Translations under genes and position numbers: made by a program
Shown: positions 1 through 10,260 of the stretch, one piece after another
How positions within the stretch are numbered: the first letter of the stretch is position 1
Layout: each line of letters starts with the position of its first letter
Assembly: GCA_963718605.1 (NCBI GenBank)
Contig: OY970363.1
Coordinates: 558,001-622,000 of the forward strand
Reading direction: 5' to 3'
Length of the DNA stretch: 64,000 nt
Source of the DNA: JACCXE01 sp963718605
GTDB lineage: Bacteria; Actinomycetota; Acidimicrobiia; Acidimicrobiales; JACCXE01
The notes under the pieces: generated by a model
Told to the model about the DNA's origin: nothing
The model's database searches: none
The model's input: the letters and a program-made list of their open reading frames with translations, nothing else

Positions 1-1
1 C

Positions 2-415
2 ACGGACTTCGACGACGCGATGGTGGCCGCCGCGGCGGCGCGCTTGTCGGGCTTTGGCGACCGAAGCTCGGCTCGTCAGGCCGACGCCACCGCGCTGCCG
101 TTTCCCGACGCGAGCTTCGACGTCGTCCTCAGTTGGGTGATGTTGCACCACACCATCGAGTGGGAGACGGCGTTGGCCGAGGCGGTCCGGGTCCTGCGCC
201 CCGGCGGACACTTGGTCGGGTACGACTTGCTGGCCACCGCTCCACTGCGCTTGCTGCACCCGGCGGCGGACCCCGACGTGCGCGTGATGGGCTTGGGAGG
301 GTTCCGTGACGCGGTGGGCAAGTTGCCTGTCGATCAAGCAATGATCACGCCGAGCCTCGCGGGCTTCACGGTGCGGTTCCGTCTCCAGAAATCTGGGACC
401 GAAGCGTCCGGCTAG
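2..415 (+). CDS. SAM-dependent methyltransferase, 5'-truncated by the window edge
   Basis: The frame is open from the first bases of the window, so the start codon and the glycine-rich SAM-binding loop lie outside it. What remains is the second half of a class I methyltransferase: a motif like DATALPFPDASFDVV, the strand after it (VLSWVMLHH) and the LRPGGHLVGYDL region typical of the UbiE/Methyltransf_11 group. The substrate cannot be inferred. Its last 50 bases overlap the 3' end of the convergent membrane-protein gene that follows. An ATG at 20 is in frame but lies inside the fold, so it is not a credible start. Confidence 0.8.
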   Translation, partial: TDFDDAMVAAAAARLSGFGDRSSARQADATALPFPDASFDVVLSWVMLHHTIEWETALAEAVRVLRPGGHLVGYDLLATAPLRLLHPAADPDVRVMGLGGFRDAVGKLPVDQAMITPSLAGFTVRFRLQKSGTEASG

Positions 416-914
416 TCGTTGTCAACTCGCCGCGCACGTCAGCGACGACTTCCGGGATGGTGCGGGCCACCACGGCCGCCGTCTCGCGTATGTGCTGCTG
501 GAGGACGGCAGGCCGCCGGGCCATCCATGCGAGACGCAGGACGCCCGAGCGTTCGAGCGGGATGACGGTGGTGGCGCGTTGCACGTCGTCCATGCGGCGC
601 TCGACGATCGGGCGCAAACGCGGATAATCCGGGCCGCCGCCAACGCGTCGCAACACCCGCAGCACCGCGGCGCGCACGGTGAACAACGTTGCTGCCACCG
701 CGCACGCGACTAGCGCGGCCAACCCGACGAGCACGGCGCCGATGCCGTGGCTGAGCACCGTGCCGACGATCAGGAACACCGCGATCGCGGCGGCCGACCA
801 CACGACGAAGGCAGTGCGGGACCGGATGAGTCGCTCGATCGCGACCACCGCGACAACGCGTCCGGCAACGAACTCAGGCGACGACGTATCCATGACAGTG
901 CCAGCCCTACCCAT
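366..914 (-). CDS. Small membrane protein of unknown function
   Basis: About 182 residues. Two hydrophobic segments lie close together (around AFVVWSAAAIAVFLIVGTVL and IGAVLVGLAALVACAVAATL), giving a hairpin in the membrane. A basic, arginine-rich cytoplasmic tail follows with RRMDDVQRATTVIPLER and a C-terminal helix. The start at 914 is chosen because GAGGG lies about 7 bases upstream; a second ATG at 893 is possible. No family is recognised. The gene overlaps the convergent methyltransferase by 50 bases, so the two transcripts share their ends. Confidence 0.6.
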   Translation of the reverse strand: MGRAGTVMDTSSPEFVAGRVVAVVAIERLIRSRTAFVVWSAAAIAVFLIVGTVLSHGIGAVLVGLAALVACAVAATLFTVRAAVLRVLRRVGGGPDYPRLRPIVERRMDDVQRATTVIPLERSGVLRLAWMARRPAVLQQHIRETAAVVARTIPEVVADVRGELTTTSRTLRSQISGDGTAP

Positions 915-969
915 TCTTGTAACCCTCAGTAGCAAAAAAGCGGCGCTGACGGATACAAGAACGCGCCTC

Positions 970-1548
970 TCACAACGAGCGACCCAGCGAGAAGAACTCG
1001 GCGTTGGGTTGCAGGGCGAGAAGGTGGGCCATCCGGTTCGACATCGCGAAGAGCGCGGTGATCGCGCCGATGTCCCAGATCTCGTCGTCCGTGAGGCCGG
1101 CGGTGCGCACGTCGTCGAGGTCGGCGTCGGTCAATGACGCCGAGTCCGTGGCCATGAGTAGCGCCAGATCCACGATCGCGCGTTGCCGCGGCGACAACGC
1201 GACGGTGTACGGATTCGCGGCGACGCGATCCGCCAACTCGGGGTCTTTCGCCCGCACGCGCAGGATCGCGCCGTGCGCCACGACGCAATACGTGCAGTGA
1301 TTCGCAGCCGACGTGGCGACCACGATCAACTCGCGCTCGGCCTTCGACAAGCCGTCATCGCTGTCCATGAGCGCGTCGTGGTAGTCGAGAAAGGCCCGTA
1401 GTTCATCGGGCCGCTTGCCAAATCCGCGGAACACGTTGGGCACGAACCCGGACCGTTCGGTGATGGGGCGAATGCGTTCCTGAAGGTCGGCGGGTAGGTC
1501 GTCGAGTTCGACGTGGCCGAACCGGCTCACGCTGGTGTCGTCGGGCAT
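970..1548 (-). CDS. AhpD-like / carboxymuconolactone decarboxylase family protein
   Basis: 192 residues from the ATG at 1548. The all-helical AhpD fold is marked by HCTYCVVAHG (Cys85, Cys88, His92), the redox CXXC plus proton-relay His of the alkylhydroperoxidase-like branch called peroxidase-related enzyme (TIGR01926-like). Family members reduce peroxides through the CXXC pair, but the physiological substrate here is unknown. The C-terminal half (IWDIGAITALFAMSNRMAH) matches the conserved helix of that branch. It lies 28 bases downstream of the decayed kinase on the same strand. In-frame codons upstream of 1548 run into that remnant, so the short start is preferred. Confidence 0.85.
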   Translation of the reverse strand: MPDDTSVSRFGHVELDDLPADLQERIRPITERSGFVPNVFRGFGKRPDELRAFLDYHDALMDSDDGLSKAERELIVVATSAANHCTYCVVAHGAILRVRAKDPELADRVAANPYTVALSPRQRAIVDLALLMATDSASLTDADLDDVRTAGLTDDEIWDIGAITALFAMSNRMAHLLALQPNAEFFSLGRSL

Positions 1549-1576
1549 CCCCGCACCGTACGCGGCGTGGCTGGCG

Positions 1577-1970
1577 TTACGGGACGGTCGATGCGGCGGC
1601 GAGTACCTCATCGACGATCTGTCGGAGCGGCCGCGTTGCGTCGATCATCACCGCGCCGATTGCCTCGTGGCGTTGCTCAAATACACCCATCCACGACATC
1701 ACCGCTTCGACTTCACCCGGCGCCTTGCCGAAGTCGTTTGTCTGGCGCGTCGCCAAGCGTCGCCGGAGCGTGCCGGCATCCGCGACGAGACAAACGACGA
1801 CATCGGCCATGGCGAGCACATCCGCTTCGTTATCGACCACGCCGAAAGAGGCTTCGCCAGCCGCTGATTCCGTCGTCATCTGCGTCGATGCCGCGATGCC
1901 CGAGGTCCCGGAGGCGCTGCGCGATCGAAGATTTGCCCGTGCCGGACAGCCCCGTGACCCAGACCAACAT
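1577..1970 (-). pseudogene. Decayed P-loop kinase-like gene (internal deletion plus frameshift)
   Basis: Reading from the ATG at 1970 gives MLVWVTGLSGTGKSSIAQRL and then GHRGIDADDDGISGW, a textbook Walker A (GLSGTGKS) start of a small AAA/adenylylsulfate-kinase-like protein. That frame stops near 1845. The next frame carries the family's C-terminal half: ADVVVCLVADAGTLRRRLATR, NDFGKAPGE and IDATRPL. The two halves are in different frames. The middle of the protein, roughly 30-40 residues in intact relatives, is missing, so a deletion of about 100 bases changed the frame. No start gives both the P-loop and the nucleotide-binding C-terminus, so the product is not expected to work. Confidence 0.75.
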
Positions 1971-2098
1971 GGCACCAGCCTCCCGTATCCGCACCCATTG
2001 CGGGAACGAATAGCGCGACCACTTTTGGTTAGAGACTGTTGCCTAGCGACAAGAAGTGACCAGAAGTCGCGGAAGGCCAGCCTGCGCCGCGTCGTCGG

Positions 2099-4462
<2,364 letters not shown>

Positions 4463-4873
4463 CTATGGCCGTTCCTGAATACGAATCATGTTGCCGGCGG
4501 GGTCGCGCACGGCACAGTCGCGCACGCCGTAGGGCTGCTCGATCGGCTCTTGCACGATCTCGGCCTCGCTCGCTTGCAGCTTCTCGAACGTCGAGTCCAG
4601 TTCCTTCGTCGCCAGCAACAAGATGCCGTAGGTGCCCTTGGCCATCATGTCGAGGATGGTGCGGCGCTCCTCTTCGGTGATGCCGGGGTCGACCGCCGGC
4701 GGCGCCAGCACGATGTTGGTTTCGGGCTGGTCGGGCGGGCCGACCGTGATCCACCGCATGGTTCCCTGTCCGACGTCGAGGCGAACCTCGAATCCGAGAA
4801 TGTCGCGGTAGAACGCGAGCGACGCCTCGGGGTCGGTGTGGGCCAGGAAGCTCGAATGAATGGTGATGGTCAT
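4463..4873 (-). CDS. VOC (glyoxalase/bleomycin-resistance fold) protein
   Basis: 136 residues. The two beta-alpha-beta-beta-beta modules of a VOC protein are visible: FLAHTDPEASLAFYRDILGF at the N-terminus and YGVRDCAVRDPAGNMIRIQE at the C-terminus, with a final Glu that often ligates metal. The substrate is unknown; members act on electrophiles or bind drugs. The ATG at 4873 is only 4 bases past the araC stop, and the UvrA2 gene begins at the next base after its own stop. A 17-base element, found upstream of two other genes in the window, ends 32 bases before this start and lies inside araC. This suggests the VOC gene is a direct AraC target. Confidence 0.88.
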   Translation of the reverse strand: MTITIHSSFLAHTDPEASLAFYRDILGFEVRLDVGQGTMRWITVGPPDQPETNIVLAPPAVDPGITEEERRTILDMMAKGTYGILLLATKELDSTFEKLQASEAEIVQEPIEQPYGVRDCAVRDPAGNMIRIQERP

Positions 4874-4877
4874 GGGC

Positions 4878-5318
4878 TCAGTCTCCAGTAGTGCCGTTGG
4901 ATCGTGCTTCTCGATTCCTGACGGGTCGCGTGACTTGTTTCGATATGCAGGACACGATCTCGTCACGGGACGGGTGTTCTCTGTACGCGCTGGGTGACAT
5001 GCCTACAAGTTCGCTGAACCGAGTGCTGAACGTCCCGAGTGACGAGCAGCCAACCGCGAAGCACACGTCGGTGACGCTGAGGTCACCCCGGCGCAGCAAC
5101 GCCATCGCACGCTCGATGCGTCGTGTCATCAAATAGGAATAAGGCGATTCACCGTAGGCGAGCTTGAACTGGCGACTGAGATGCCCGGCGGACATGTTCA
5201 CGCCGCGGGCCAGCGCCTCTACGTCCAACGGTTCGGCGTAGTCGCGGTCCATGCGATCGCGCACGCGACGCAGCAGCGCGAGGTCAGGCCTTCGCTGATC
5301 GTCGGGCGTGATGGTCAT
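4878..5318 (-). CDS. AraC-family transcriptional regulator (DNA-binding domain only)
   Basis: 146 residues made up almost entirely of the AraC/XylS double helix-turn-helix: VEALARGVNMSAGHLSRQFK (first HTH), YLMTRRIERAMALLRRGD (linker helix) and SVTDVCFAVGCSSLGTFSTR with FSELVGMSPSAYR (second HTH). There is no N-terminal ligand-binding domain, so any signal must reach it another way. The tail CISKQVTRPVRNREA is encoded by the 17-base repeated element, so operator and coding sequence coincide. It lies 21 bases after the Rieske-TPP gene and 4 bases before the VOC gene. It probably activates the VOC-uvrA2 pair and perhaps the two other genes that carry the element. Confidence 0.92.
   Translation of the reverse strand: MTITPDDQRRPDLALLRRVRDRMDRDYAEPLDVEALARGVNMSAGHLSRQFKLAYGESPYSYLMTRRIERAMALLRRGDLSVTDVCFAVGCSSLGTFSTRFSELVGMSPSAYREHPSRDEIVSCISKQVTRPVRNREARSNGTTGD
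4906..4922 (-). promoter_or_regulatory. 17-base repeated element, copy A (inside araC, upstream of VOC gene)
   Basis: On the minus strand this reads GTCAGGAATCGAGAAGC and ends 32 bases before the VOC start at 4873. It is identical to the elements at 26198-26214 and 57852-57868, each also exactly 32 bases from a start codon. Here it overlaps the last codons of araC, where it encodes the residues VRNREA with their flanks. It is probably an AraC-family operator or a promoter element. The function is inferred from recurrence and spacing only. Confidence 0.7.
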
Positions 5319-5339
5319 CGACGAATCGTGCCACCCGGG

Positions 5340-7313
5340 CTAGACGTCGCGGTTGGACGTGGCGATCGCCACGAGGCTCGGGCCGTCGGTAACGGCAAAG
5401 GCGGCCTCCAACGCCGGCCGCAGTTCGTCGGCGGTCGTCACCCGAAAGCCAGCCGCGCCGCATGAGTTCGCGTAGTCAGCGAAGTCCGGGTTGACGAGGT
5501 TCGTCTCCCACACCGAACGCAAGCTCCCGACCTGCTCCCGGCTGATCTTGGCGAGCTCGCCGTTGTCCAGGACAACGTGGGTCAGCGGGAAGCCGTACTT
5601 CACCGCAGTTGTGATCTCGGCGAGGTACTGCCCGAGGCCGCCGTCGCCCGACAGCGACATCACCTTGCGTCCCGCGAACGCGCCACCGCGACGGACCGCC
5701 ACCGACGCGCCAAGGGCGGCCGGCAGCGCGAATCCGATCGACCCGAGGTATCCGGACATGAGCACGTCTTGGCGGCCGCGGCATTCGAAAAAGTGACCGA
5801 AGCTGTAGGTGTTGTTGCCGACGTCGACCGCGATGATCGCATCGTCGGGCACGACCTCGCTCAGCGCCTCGAAGACGAGCGCGGGATGCAGCCGACCCTG
5901 TCCGTCGGTGAGCGCGGTGCGGCCCTTCTTCTCGGCGCGCCAACGGGTCCACCGTTGCGCGACTTCCGCGCGCAGTTCCGGTCGTTGTGCTGCCGGCAAT
6001 TCATCGCGGAATAACGCCACCGTGCGCGCGATGTCCCCCCAGAGAGGGACCTCGACGGGATGGAACTTGCCGAGCATCATGCGATCGAGGTCAACCTGGA
6101 TGGTCGGCACCCACGTCGGGATCGACGTGTGGTTCGAGAAGGTGGCGCCGAGCACCAAGAGGCAGTCCGCTTTGGCCACGGTCTGTGACGCGACGGGTAT
6201 GCCCGAGCGGCCGAGCACGCCGCAACCGAGTGGGTGATCGTCGGGGATCGTGCCCTTGGCTTTGAAGGTGGAGATCACGGGGGCGTCGAGGTGCTCGGCC
6301 AGCGCGAGCACCTGTTCTCGGAACGGGCGGGCGCCGTTGCCCACCACGATCGCCGGCCGCTTCGCCTCGCGCAGCAATGCGACGGCCCGCGCGAGTTCGT
6401 CGGCGGGCGGCGCGATGGCGGACGACGCCACGCGGCCGGCGCGTGGTCGCAGCACCGGCGCGTCCACCGCGGGGAGTTCCTGGACCTGATCCGGGAAGAT
6501 CAAGTGCGCGACGTCTCGCTGCACCTCGGCGTGCTTCATCGCGAGCGCCGCGAGTTCGGCCGCGTTGCCGGGCGCGAGCACGGTCTGGCTCCACTCGGCC
6601 ACCGCCGAGAACGCCTGGTCGAGCGGCACTTCCTGGAACGCGCCCGGCCCGATCACCTGCGTCTGCACCTGACCGGTGAGGGCGAGGATCGGAACGCGGT
6701 CGACTTTCGCGTCCCAGAGTCCGGTTAACAGGTTCGTCGCACCCGGTCCCGCGATCGAGAAACACGCCGCCGGTCGACCCGTCAGCTTGGCGTATCCCGA
6801 AGCGGCGAAGGCCGCCGCGCCTTCATGCCGGATGCCGACGTACGTCAGCCGATCATTCTCAGCCGCGCCGCGCAGCGCGTCGGCCAGACCGAGGTTCGAG
6901 TGCCCGACCATGCCGAACACCGCTTCCAATCCCCAGTCACACAACGTGTCAACCACTTGATCCATGAGGCTCACGCGCGGCGCGAACGCCGGCACTTCGA
7001 TCTCGAGGACCGACTCGTCACCCTCCACCGGGCGTATCGCGTAGGCGCTGGCGGCGTCGCGAAAGCCCGGCGGCGGCTCACCCGTGAGCGGGTCGTACTG
7101 ATACGCGTGCCAAGGACAGATCAACCATCCGTCGTCGAGTTGGCCATCGCCCAGCGGCCCACCTTGATGCGGGCAGCGGTTATCGAGCGCGGACCACTCG
7201 CCGTCGGCGCCGTGCACCACGCAGATCGCGCGTTCGCCCGCCACCACCGTCGTGACGCGGCCGGGATCTATCGCGGGGCGCGGGACTCTGACCCACATCG
7301 TGTCGTCGGACAT
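5340..7313 (-). CDS. Rieske [2Fe-2S] domain fused to a TPP-dependent acetolactate-synthase-like enzyme
   Basis: 657 residues. Residues 1-107 are a Rieske ferredoxin domain with CPHQGGPL (Cys47, His49) and CPWHAYQYD (Cys66, His69). From about 112 a complete TPP enzyme of the acetolactate synthase/pyruvate oxidase family follows. The PYR domain has the catalytic Glu164 in IRHEGAAAFAASGY. A central domain of the type that binds FAD or nucleotide comes next, with RPAIVVGNGA near its start. The PP domain has the TPP motif SGDGGLGQYLAEI and, later, DNGELAKI. Both halves look intact. The substrate is unknown. The Rieske centre could pass electrons from the TPP intermediate or FAD to a partner. The gene starts 9 bases after the amidase stop, in a cupin-reductase-amidase operon. 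Confidence 0.88.
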   Translation of the reverse strand: MSDDTMWVRVPRPAIDPGRVTTVVAGERAICVVHGADGEWSALDNRCPHQGGPLGDGQLDDGWLICPWHAYQYDPLTGEPPPGFRDAASAYAIRPVEGDESVLEIEVPAFAPRVSLMDQVVDTLCDWGLEAVFGMVGHSNLGLADALRGAAENDRLTYVGIRHEGAAAFAASGYAKLTGRPAACFSIAGPGATNLLTGLWDAKVDRVPILALTGQVQTQVIGPGAFQEVPLDQAFSAVAEWSQTVLAPGNAAELAALAMKHAEVQRDVAHLIFPDQVQELPAVDAPVLRPRAGRVASSAIAPPADELARAVALLREAKRPAIVVGNGARPFREQVLALAEHLDAPVISTFKAKGTIPDDHPLGCGVLGRSGIPVASQTVAKADCLLVLGATFSNHTSIPTWVPTIQVDLDRMMLGKFHPVEVPLWGDIARTVALFRDELPAAQRPELRAEVAQRWTRWRAEKKGRTALTDGQGRLHPALVFEALSEVVPDDAIIAVDVGNNTYSFGHFFECRGRQDVLMSGYLGSIGFALPAALGASVAVRRGGAFAGRKVMSLSGDGGLGQYLAEITTAVKYGFPLTHVVLDNGELAKISREQVGSLRSVWETNLVNPDFADYANSCGAAGFRVTTADELRPALEAAFAVTDGPSLVAIATSNRDV

Positions 7314-7322
7314 GGAGAGGTT

Positions 7323-8774
7323 CTAGAGGCTGAGCGCGTTCACGGGCGGCCAACGATCCGCCCACGGCCGCGCCGCCTCGAGTTGTGCGGCGAGCCGAAA
7401 GAGCGTGGCCTCGTCGCCGAAGGGCGCCAGGAAGTGACTGCCGATCGGCATGTTGTCCCCGTTCCAGCAAAGCGGAACTGACATCGCGGGGTTGCCGGTG
7501 ATGTTCGCGATCACACCGGCGTAGCGAACCGTCGCGCCAGAAGCGGCGAACGCGGCCATCGGATCGTCGTCGGTCGGCGCCATTTCTCCAATCGGCAACG
7601 GCGGCGATGACATCGTCGGCGTGAGCCACAGGTCGTAGTCGGCAAAGAAGCCGGCGACGCGCCGCGTAAAGCGCTGCAACTCTTCGACTGCGAGCAGGTA
7701 CTGCGCCGCGGTCACGTTGCGGCCCGCTTCGCAGATGAGGCGCGTGCCCGGCTCGAGCTCGTCGGCCTCGGGCTCGCGCCCGACGTGCTTCACCCAGTAC
7801 GCCAGGATCCACGCCGCGGCCGAATTCATCCACGTGCCGATCGCATGGCCGACGTCGGGTGTGATGCCGCAGAAGCCGACCTCGCTCACTTCGTGACCGA
7901 GATCTTCGAGCAGCGCGACGGTGTCGTCGAGCGCGGCGATGCAATCGGGGTGGCCGGGAGGGCCCTCGGGCGTCATGGGGCTGAACGCGATCCGCAGACG
8001 TCCGGGGTCAGCGCCCACCTCCTGCAGAAACGGCCGCGTCGGCGGCGGCGCCCAATACGGGTCGCCCGCCGCAGGGCCCGACGTGGCGTCGAGGATCGCC
8101 GCGCTGTCCCGGACGGACCGGGTGAGAACGTGTTCGCACGCGCCGCCGCTGGCCACGTCGCCGTATTCGGGCCCGATGGGATTACGCGCCCGCGTCGGCT
8201 TGAGACCGAACAGACCACACGCTGATGCCGGATAGCGGATGGAGCCGCCTAGGTCGTTGCCGTGCGCAACCGGCACCAACCCGGCCGCAACTGCCGCGGC
8301 CGAACCACCACTCGAGCCGCTCGTCGAGAAGTCCGTATTCCACGGATTGCGCGTGGCGCCGAACAGCCGCGGCTCGCACGCTGGGGCCATCCCGAACTCG
8401 GGCGTATTCGTCTTGCCTAATGGGACGAGGCCGGCCCGCCCATACCGCGCCGCCAGTTCGGCCTCGAACGTCGACGTGTTGTCACGCAGGAAGCGCGACC
8501 CTTCGCAGAACCGCACGCCTGGAGTCTCGAGCGCGAGGTCCTTGAAGAGCATCGGCACACCGGCGAATGGCCCAGACGGACCCGCGGCGGCGGCCGCGCG
8601 CGCCTCGTCGTACATCGGCGTGATCACGGCGTTGAGCGTCGGGTTGAGCGCTTCGATCCGCGCAATCGCGAGCTCGACGAGTTCGACCGCAGTCAACTCA
8701 CCCGACACGACGAGCGCGGCTTGGGCGGTCCCGTCGAGCGCGGCGACCTGTGTCGCTGTGTTTGTGGCCGTCAT
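7323..8774 (-). CDS. Amidase-signature hydrolase
   Basis: 483 residues with the Ser-cisSer-Lys triad of the amidase signature family: Lys in MLFKDLAL, the glycine/serine loop STSGSSGGSAAAVAAG and the nucleophile segment DLGGSIRYPAS. The length is normal for the family (aryl-acylamidases and 6-aminohexanoate-cyclic-dimer hydrolase are relatives). It hydrolyses a C-N amide bond; the substrate is not deducible. The ATG at 8774 has GGAGGGG about 5 bases upstream. It lies 16 bases after the FMN-type reductase and 9 bases before the Rieske-TPP gene, so the enzymes are probably made together. Confidence 0.93.
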   Translation of the reverse strand: MTATNTATQVAALDGTAQAALVVSGELTAVELVELAIARIEALNPTLNAVITPMYDEARAAAAAGPSGPFAGVPMLFKDLALETPGVRFCEGSRFLRDNTSTFEAELAARYGRAGLVPLGKTNTPEFGMAPACEPRLFGATRNPWNTDFSTSGSSGGSAAAVAAGLVPVAHGNDLGGSIRYPASACGLFGLKPTRARNPIGPEYGDVASGGACEHVLTRSVRDSAAILDATSGPAAGDPYWAPPPTRPFLQEVGADPGRLRIAFSPMTPEGPPGHPDCIAALDDTVALLEDLGHEVSEVGFCGITPDVGHAIGTWMNSAAAWILAYWVKHVGREPEADELEPGTRLICEAGRNVTAAQYLLAVEELQRFTRRVAGFFADYDLWLTPTMSSPPLPIGEMAPTDDDPMAAFAASGATVRYAGVIANITGNPAMSVPLCWNGDNMPIGSHFLAPFGDEATLFRLAAQLEAARPWADRWPPVNALSL

Positions 8775-8790
8775 GCGACCCCTCCGTGTT

Positions 8791-9543
8791 TTAGCGATAT
8801 TCGGGATTGGGAAAATCGAACCGGCAGCCCGCGTCCCAGTCGGCGCGCTGGTTGCCGTGCGCCGGCATGCCGCCTGCGTCTTTCAACATGCGGGAGACGT
8901 GCAGCAGGTTCCACGTCATGAACGTGGTGTTGCGGTTCGTAAAGTCGTTCTCTGGCCCACCGGAACCGGGGTCGAGATACGACGGCCCCGGCCCGGCTTC
9001 ACCAATCCATCCGGCGTCGGCCTGCGGTGGAATCACGTAGCCGAGATGTTGCAACGAATACAGCGTGTTCATCGCGCAGTGCTTCACGCCGTCCTCGTTG
9101 CCCGTCACTAAGCACCCACCGACGCGGCCGTAGTACGCGTACTGACCGGCCTCGTTGAGTTGGCTCGAGTTGCCGTACAACCGCTCGATGACCTTCGTGC
9201 ACACCGACGACTTCTCGCCGAGCCAGATCGGCATGCACAGCACCAGGATGTCGGCCGCCATCACCTGCTCGAAGATGGCCGGCCACTCGTCGTTCTCCCA
9301 GCCGTGCTCGGTCATGTCGGGCCATACGCCGGTCGCGATGTCGTGGTCGATCGCGCGGATCACGTCCACGGTCACACCTTGGCGCCGCATGATCTCGATC
9401 GAGATGTCTGCGAGGCCCTGCGTGTTGGAGACCTCGGGCGACTTCTTCAACGTGCAGTTGATGAACAGCGCGCGGAGATCGCTGAAGTCCCACTGCGACT
9501 GGCTGCAGAGTTCTTCCTGCTTTGGACTGAGAACGGAGGCCAC
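8791..9543 (-). CDS. NAD(P)H-dependent FMN reductase / flavodoxin-fold oxidoreductase
   Basis: About 250 residues from the GTG at 9543. The flavodoxin-like fold of the COG0655 group shows in DLRALFINCTLKKSPEVSNT (phosphate loop with the S-x-T/N pattern), ADILVLCMPIWLGEKSSVCT and GGCLVTGNEDGVKHC. The C-terminus has a long extension rich in Asn/Trp. Such proteins reduce FMN, quinones or iron. The start is 8 bases after the stop of the cupin gene. Upstream in-frame codons overlap the cupin and are low-complexity, so they are excluded. Confidence 0.85.
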   Translation of the reverse strand: MASVLSPKQEELCSQSQWDFSDLRALFINCTLKKSPEVSNTQGLADISIEIMRRQGVTVDVIRAIDHDIATGVWPDMTEHGWENDEWPAIFEQVMAADILVLCMPIWLGEKSSVCTKVIERLYGNSSQLNEAGQYAYYGRVGGCLVTGNEDGVKHCAMNTLYSLQHLGYVIPPQADAGWIGEAGPGPSYLDPGSGGPENDFTNRNTTFMTWNLLHVSRMLKDAGGMPAHGNQRADWDAGCRFDFPNPEYR

Positions 9544-9550
9544 GACGCGA

Positions 9551-9916
9551 TCAGGAGGGCTTGGCGTAAGTGGCGGCGGCGGTCGTGTCGAACTCGTATC
9601 CGACCATCGGCTCGTCGCCGACAACCCACGCGTCGTGGCCCGGCTCGATGACATACGCGTCGCCGGCGCCGGCCTCAACCTCGGTTCCGTCGTCGTGGAC
9701 GATGTGCATGCGGCCCGACACGACCACACCGACGTGATGCACTTGGCAGCTGTCGCCGCCGACCACTGGCTTGATGCACTCGGACCAACGCCAGCCGGGT
9801 TGAGCGGTCATGCGGGCGGCTTTGGCCGATCCCAGATCGACGACCTCCACCGTTACCTTGTCCGGACTGCGCGTCTCGTCCGGTGTGTCGAAGTTCTTGA
9901 CGGCCAAGCTCGTCAT
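9551..9916 (-). CDS. Cupin-domain protein
   Basis: 121 residues forming one small beta-barrel: GWRWSECIKP, CQVHHVGVVVSGRMHIV (metal-ligand histidines) and the second cupin motif GDAYVIEPGHDAWVVGDE. Metal-binding residues are present, so either a small dioxygenase/isomerase role or a sensor role is possible. AAGGGGA sits a few bases before the ATG at 9916. It is the first gene of the run cupin, FMN reductase, amidase, Rieske-TPP enzyme. The ECF sigma/anti-sigma pair lies just upstream on the same strand and could drive it, though the link is unproven. Confidence 0.85.
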   Translation of the reverse strand: MTSLAVKNFDTPDETRSPDKVTVEVVDLGSAKAARMTAQPGWRWSECIKPVVGGDSCQVHHVGVVVSGRMHIVHDDGTEVEAGAGDAYVIEPGHDAWVVGDEPMVGYEFDTTAAATYAKPS

Positions 9917-9996
9917 GTGAGTTCCCCTTTGCTCGGTGATGTTTGTTCTACTCCGAGACTGTCTGAGTGGGGACGGGACGCGTTACAAGAACTTGG

Positions 9997-10260
9997 CTAC
10001 GACTCGTCTCGCCAGAGCCGGTAGAGCGACACGAGTTCGTCGAGCGCCTCGTCGGACAGATCATCGGGCTCGACGCGTCCGAGCGTGTCGATCGTGACGC
10101 GCAGTTGCGCGAGGTACTCGGTGCAGTGCGGACACGCCGCGAGGTGGCCTTCTAGACGAATGCGGTCGCGCAGCGACATGTGGCCGTCGAGGTAGCCCGC
10201 CATGAGTTGCACGGCCTGGCGGCACACGATGGAACGTCGACCGAAGCGCATGACCCTCAC
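9997..10260 (-). CDS. Zinc-finger anti-sigma factor (zf-HC2)
   Basis: 87 residues. The zinc anti-sigma motif is clear: Cys13 in SIVCRQAV, then LEGHLAACPHC with His39, Cys43 and Cys46. No membrane segment follows, so this is a soluble anti-sigma of the RsrA/ZAS type, which often releases its sigma factor when the thiols are oxidised. Its ATG overlaps the sigma-factor stop by four bases (10257-10260), the standard arrangement for a cognate pair. Confidence 0.9.
   Translation of the reverse strand: MRVMRFGRRSIVCRQAVQLMAGYLDGHMSLRDRIRLEGHLAACPHCTEYLAQLRVTIDTLGRVEPDDLSDEALDELVSLYRLWRDES

Noticed and set aside
8124..8134. AACGTGTTC as a second KstR site
   Set aside because: It lies deep inside the amidase gene and lacks the outer T and A of the palindrome.
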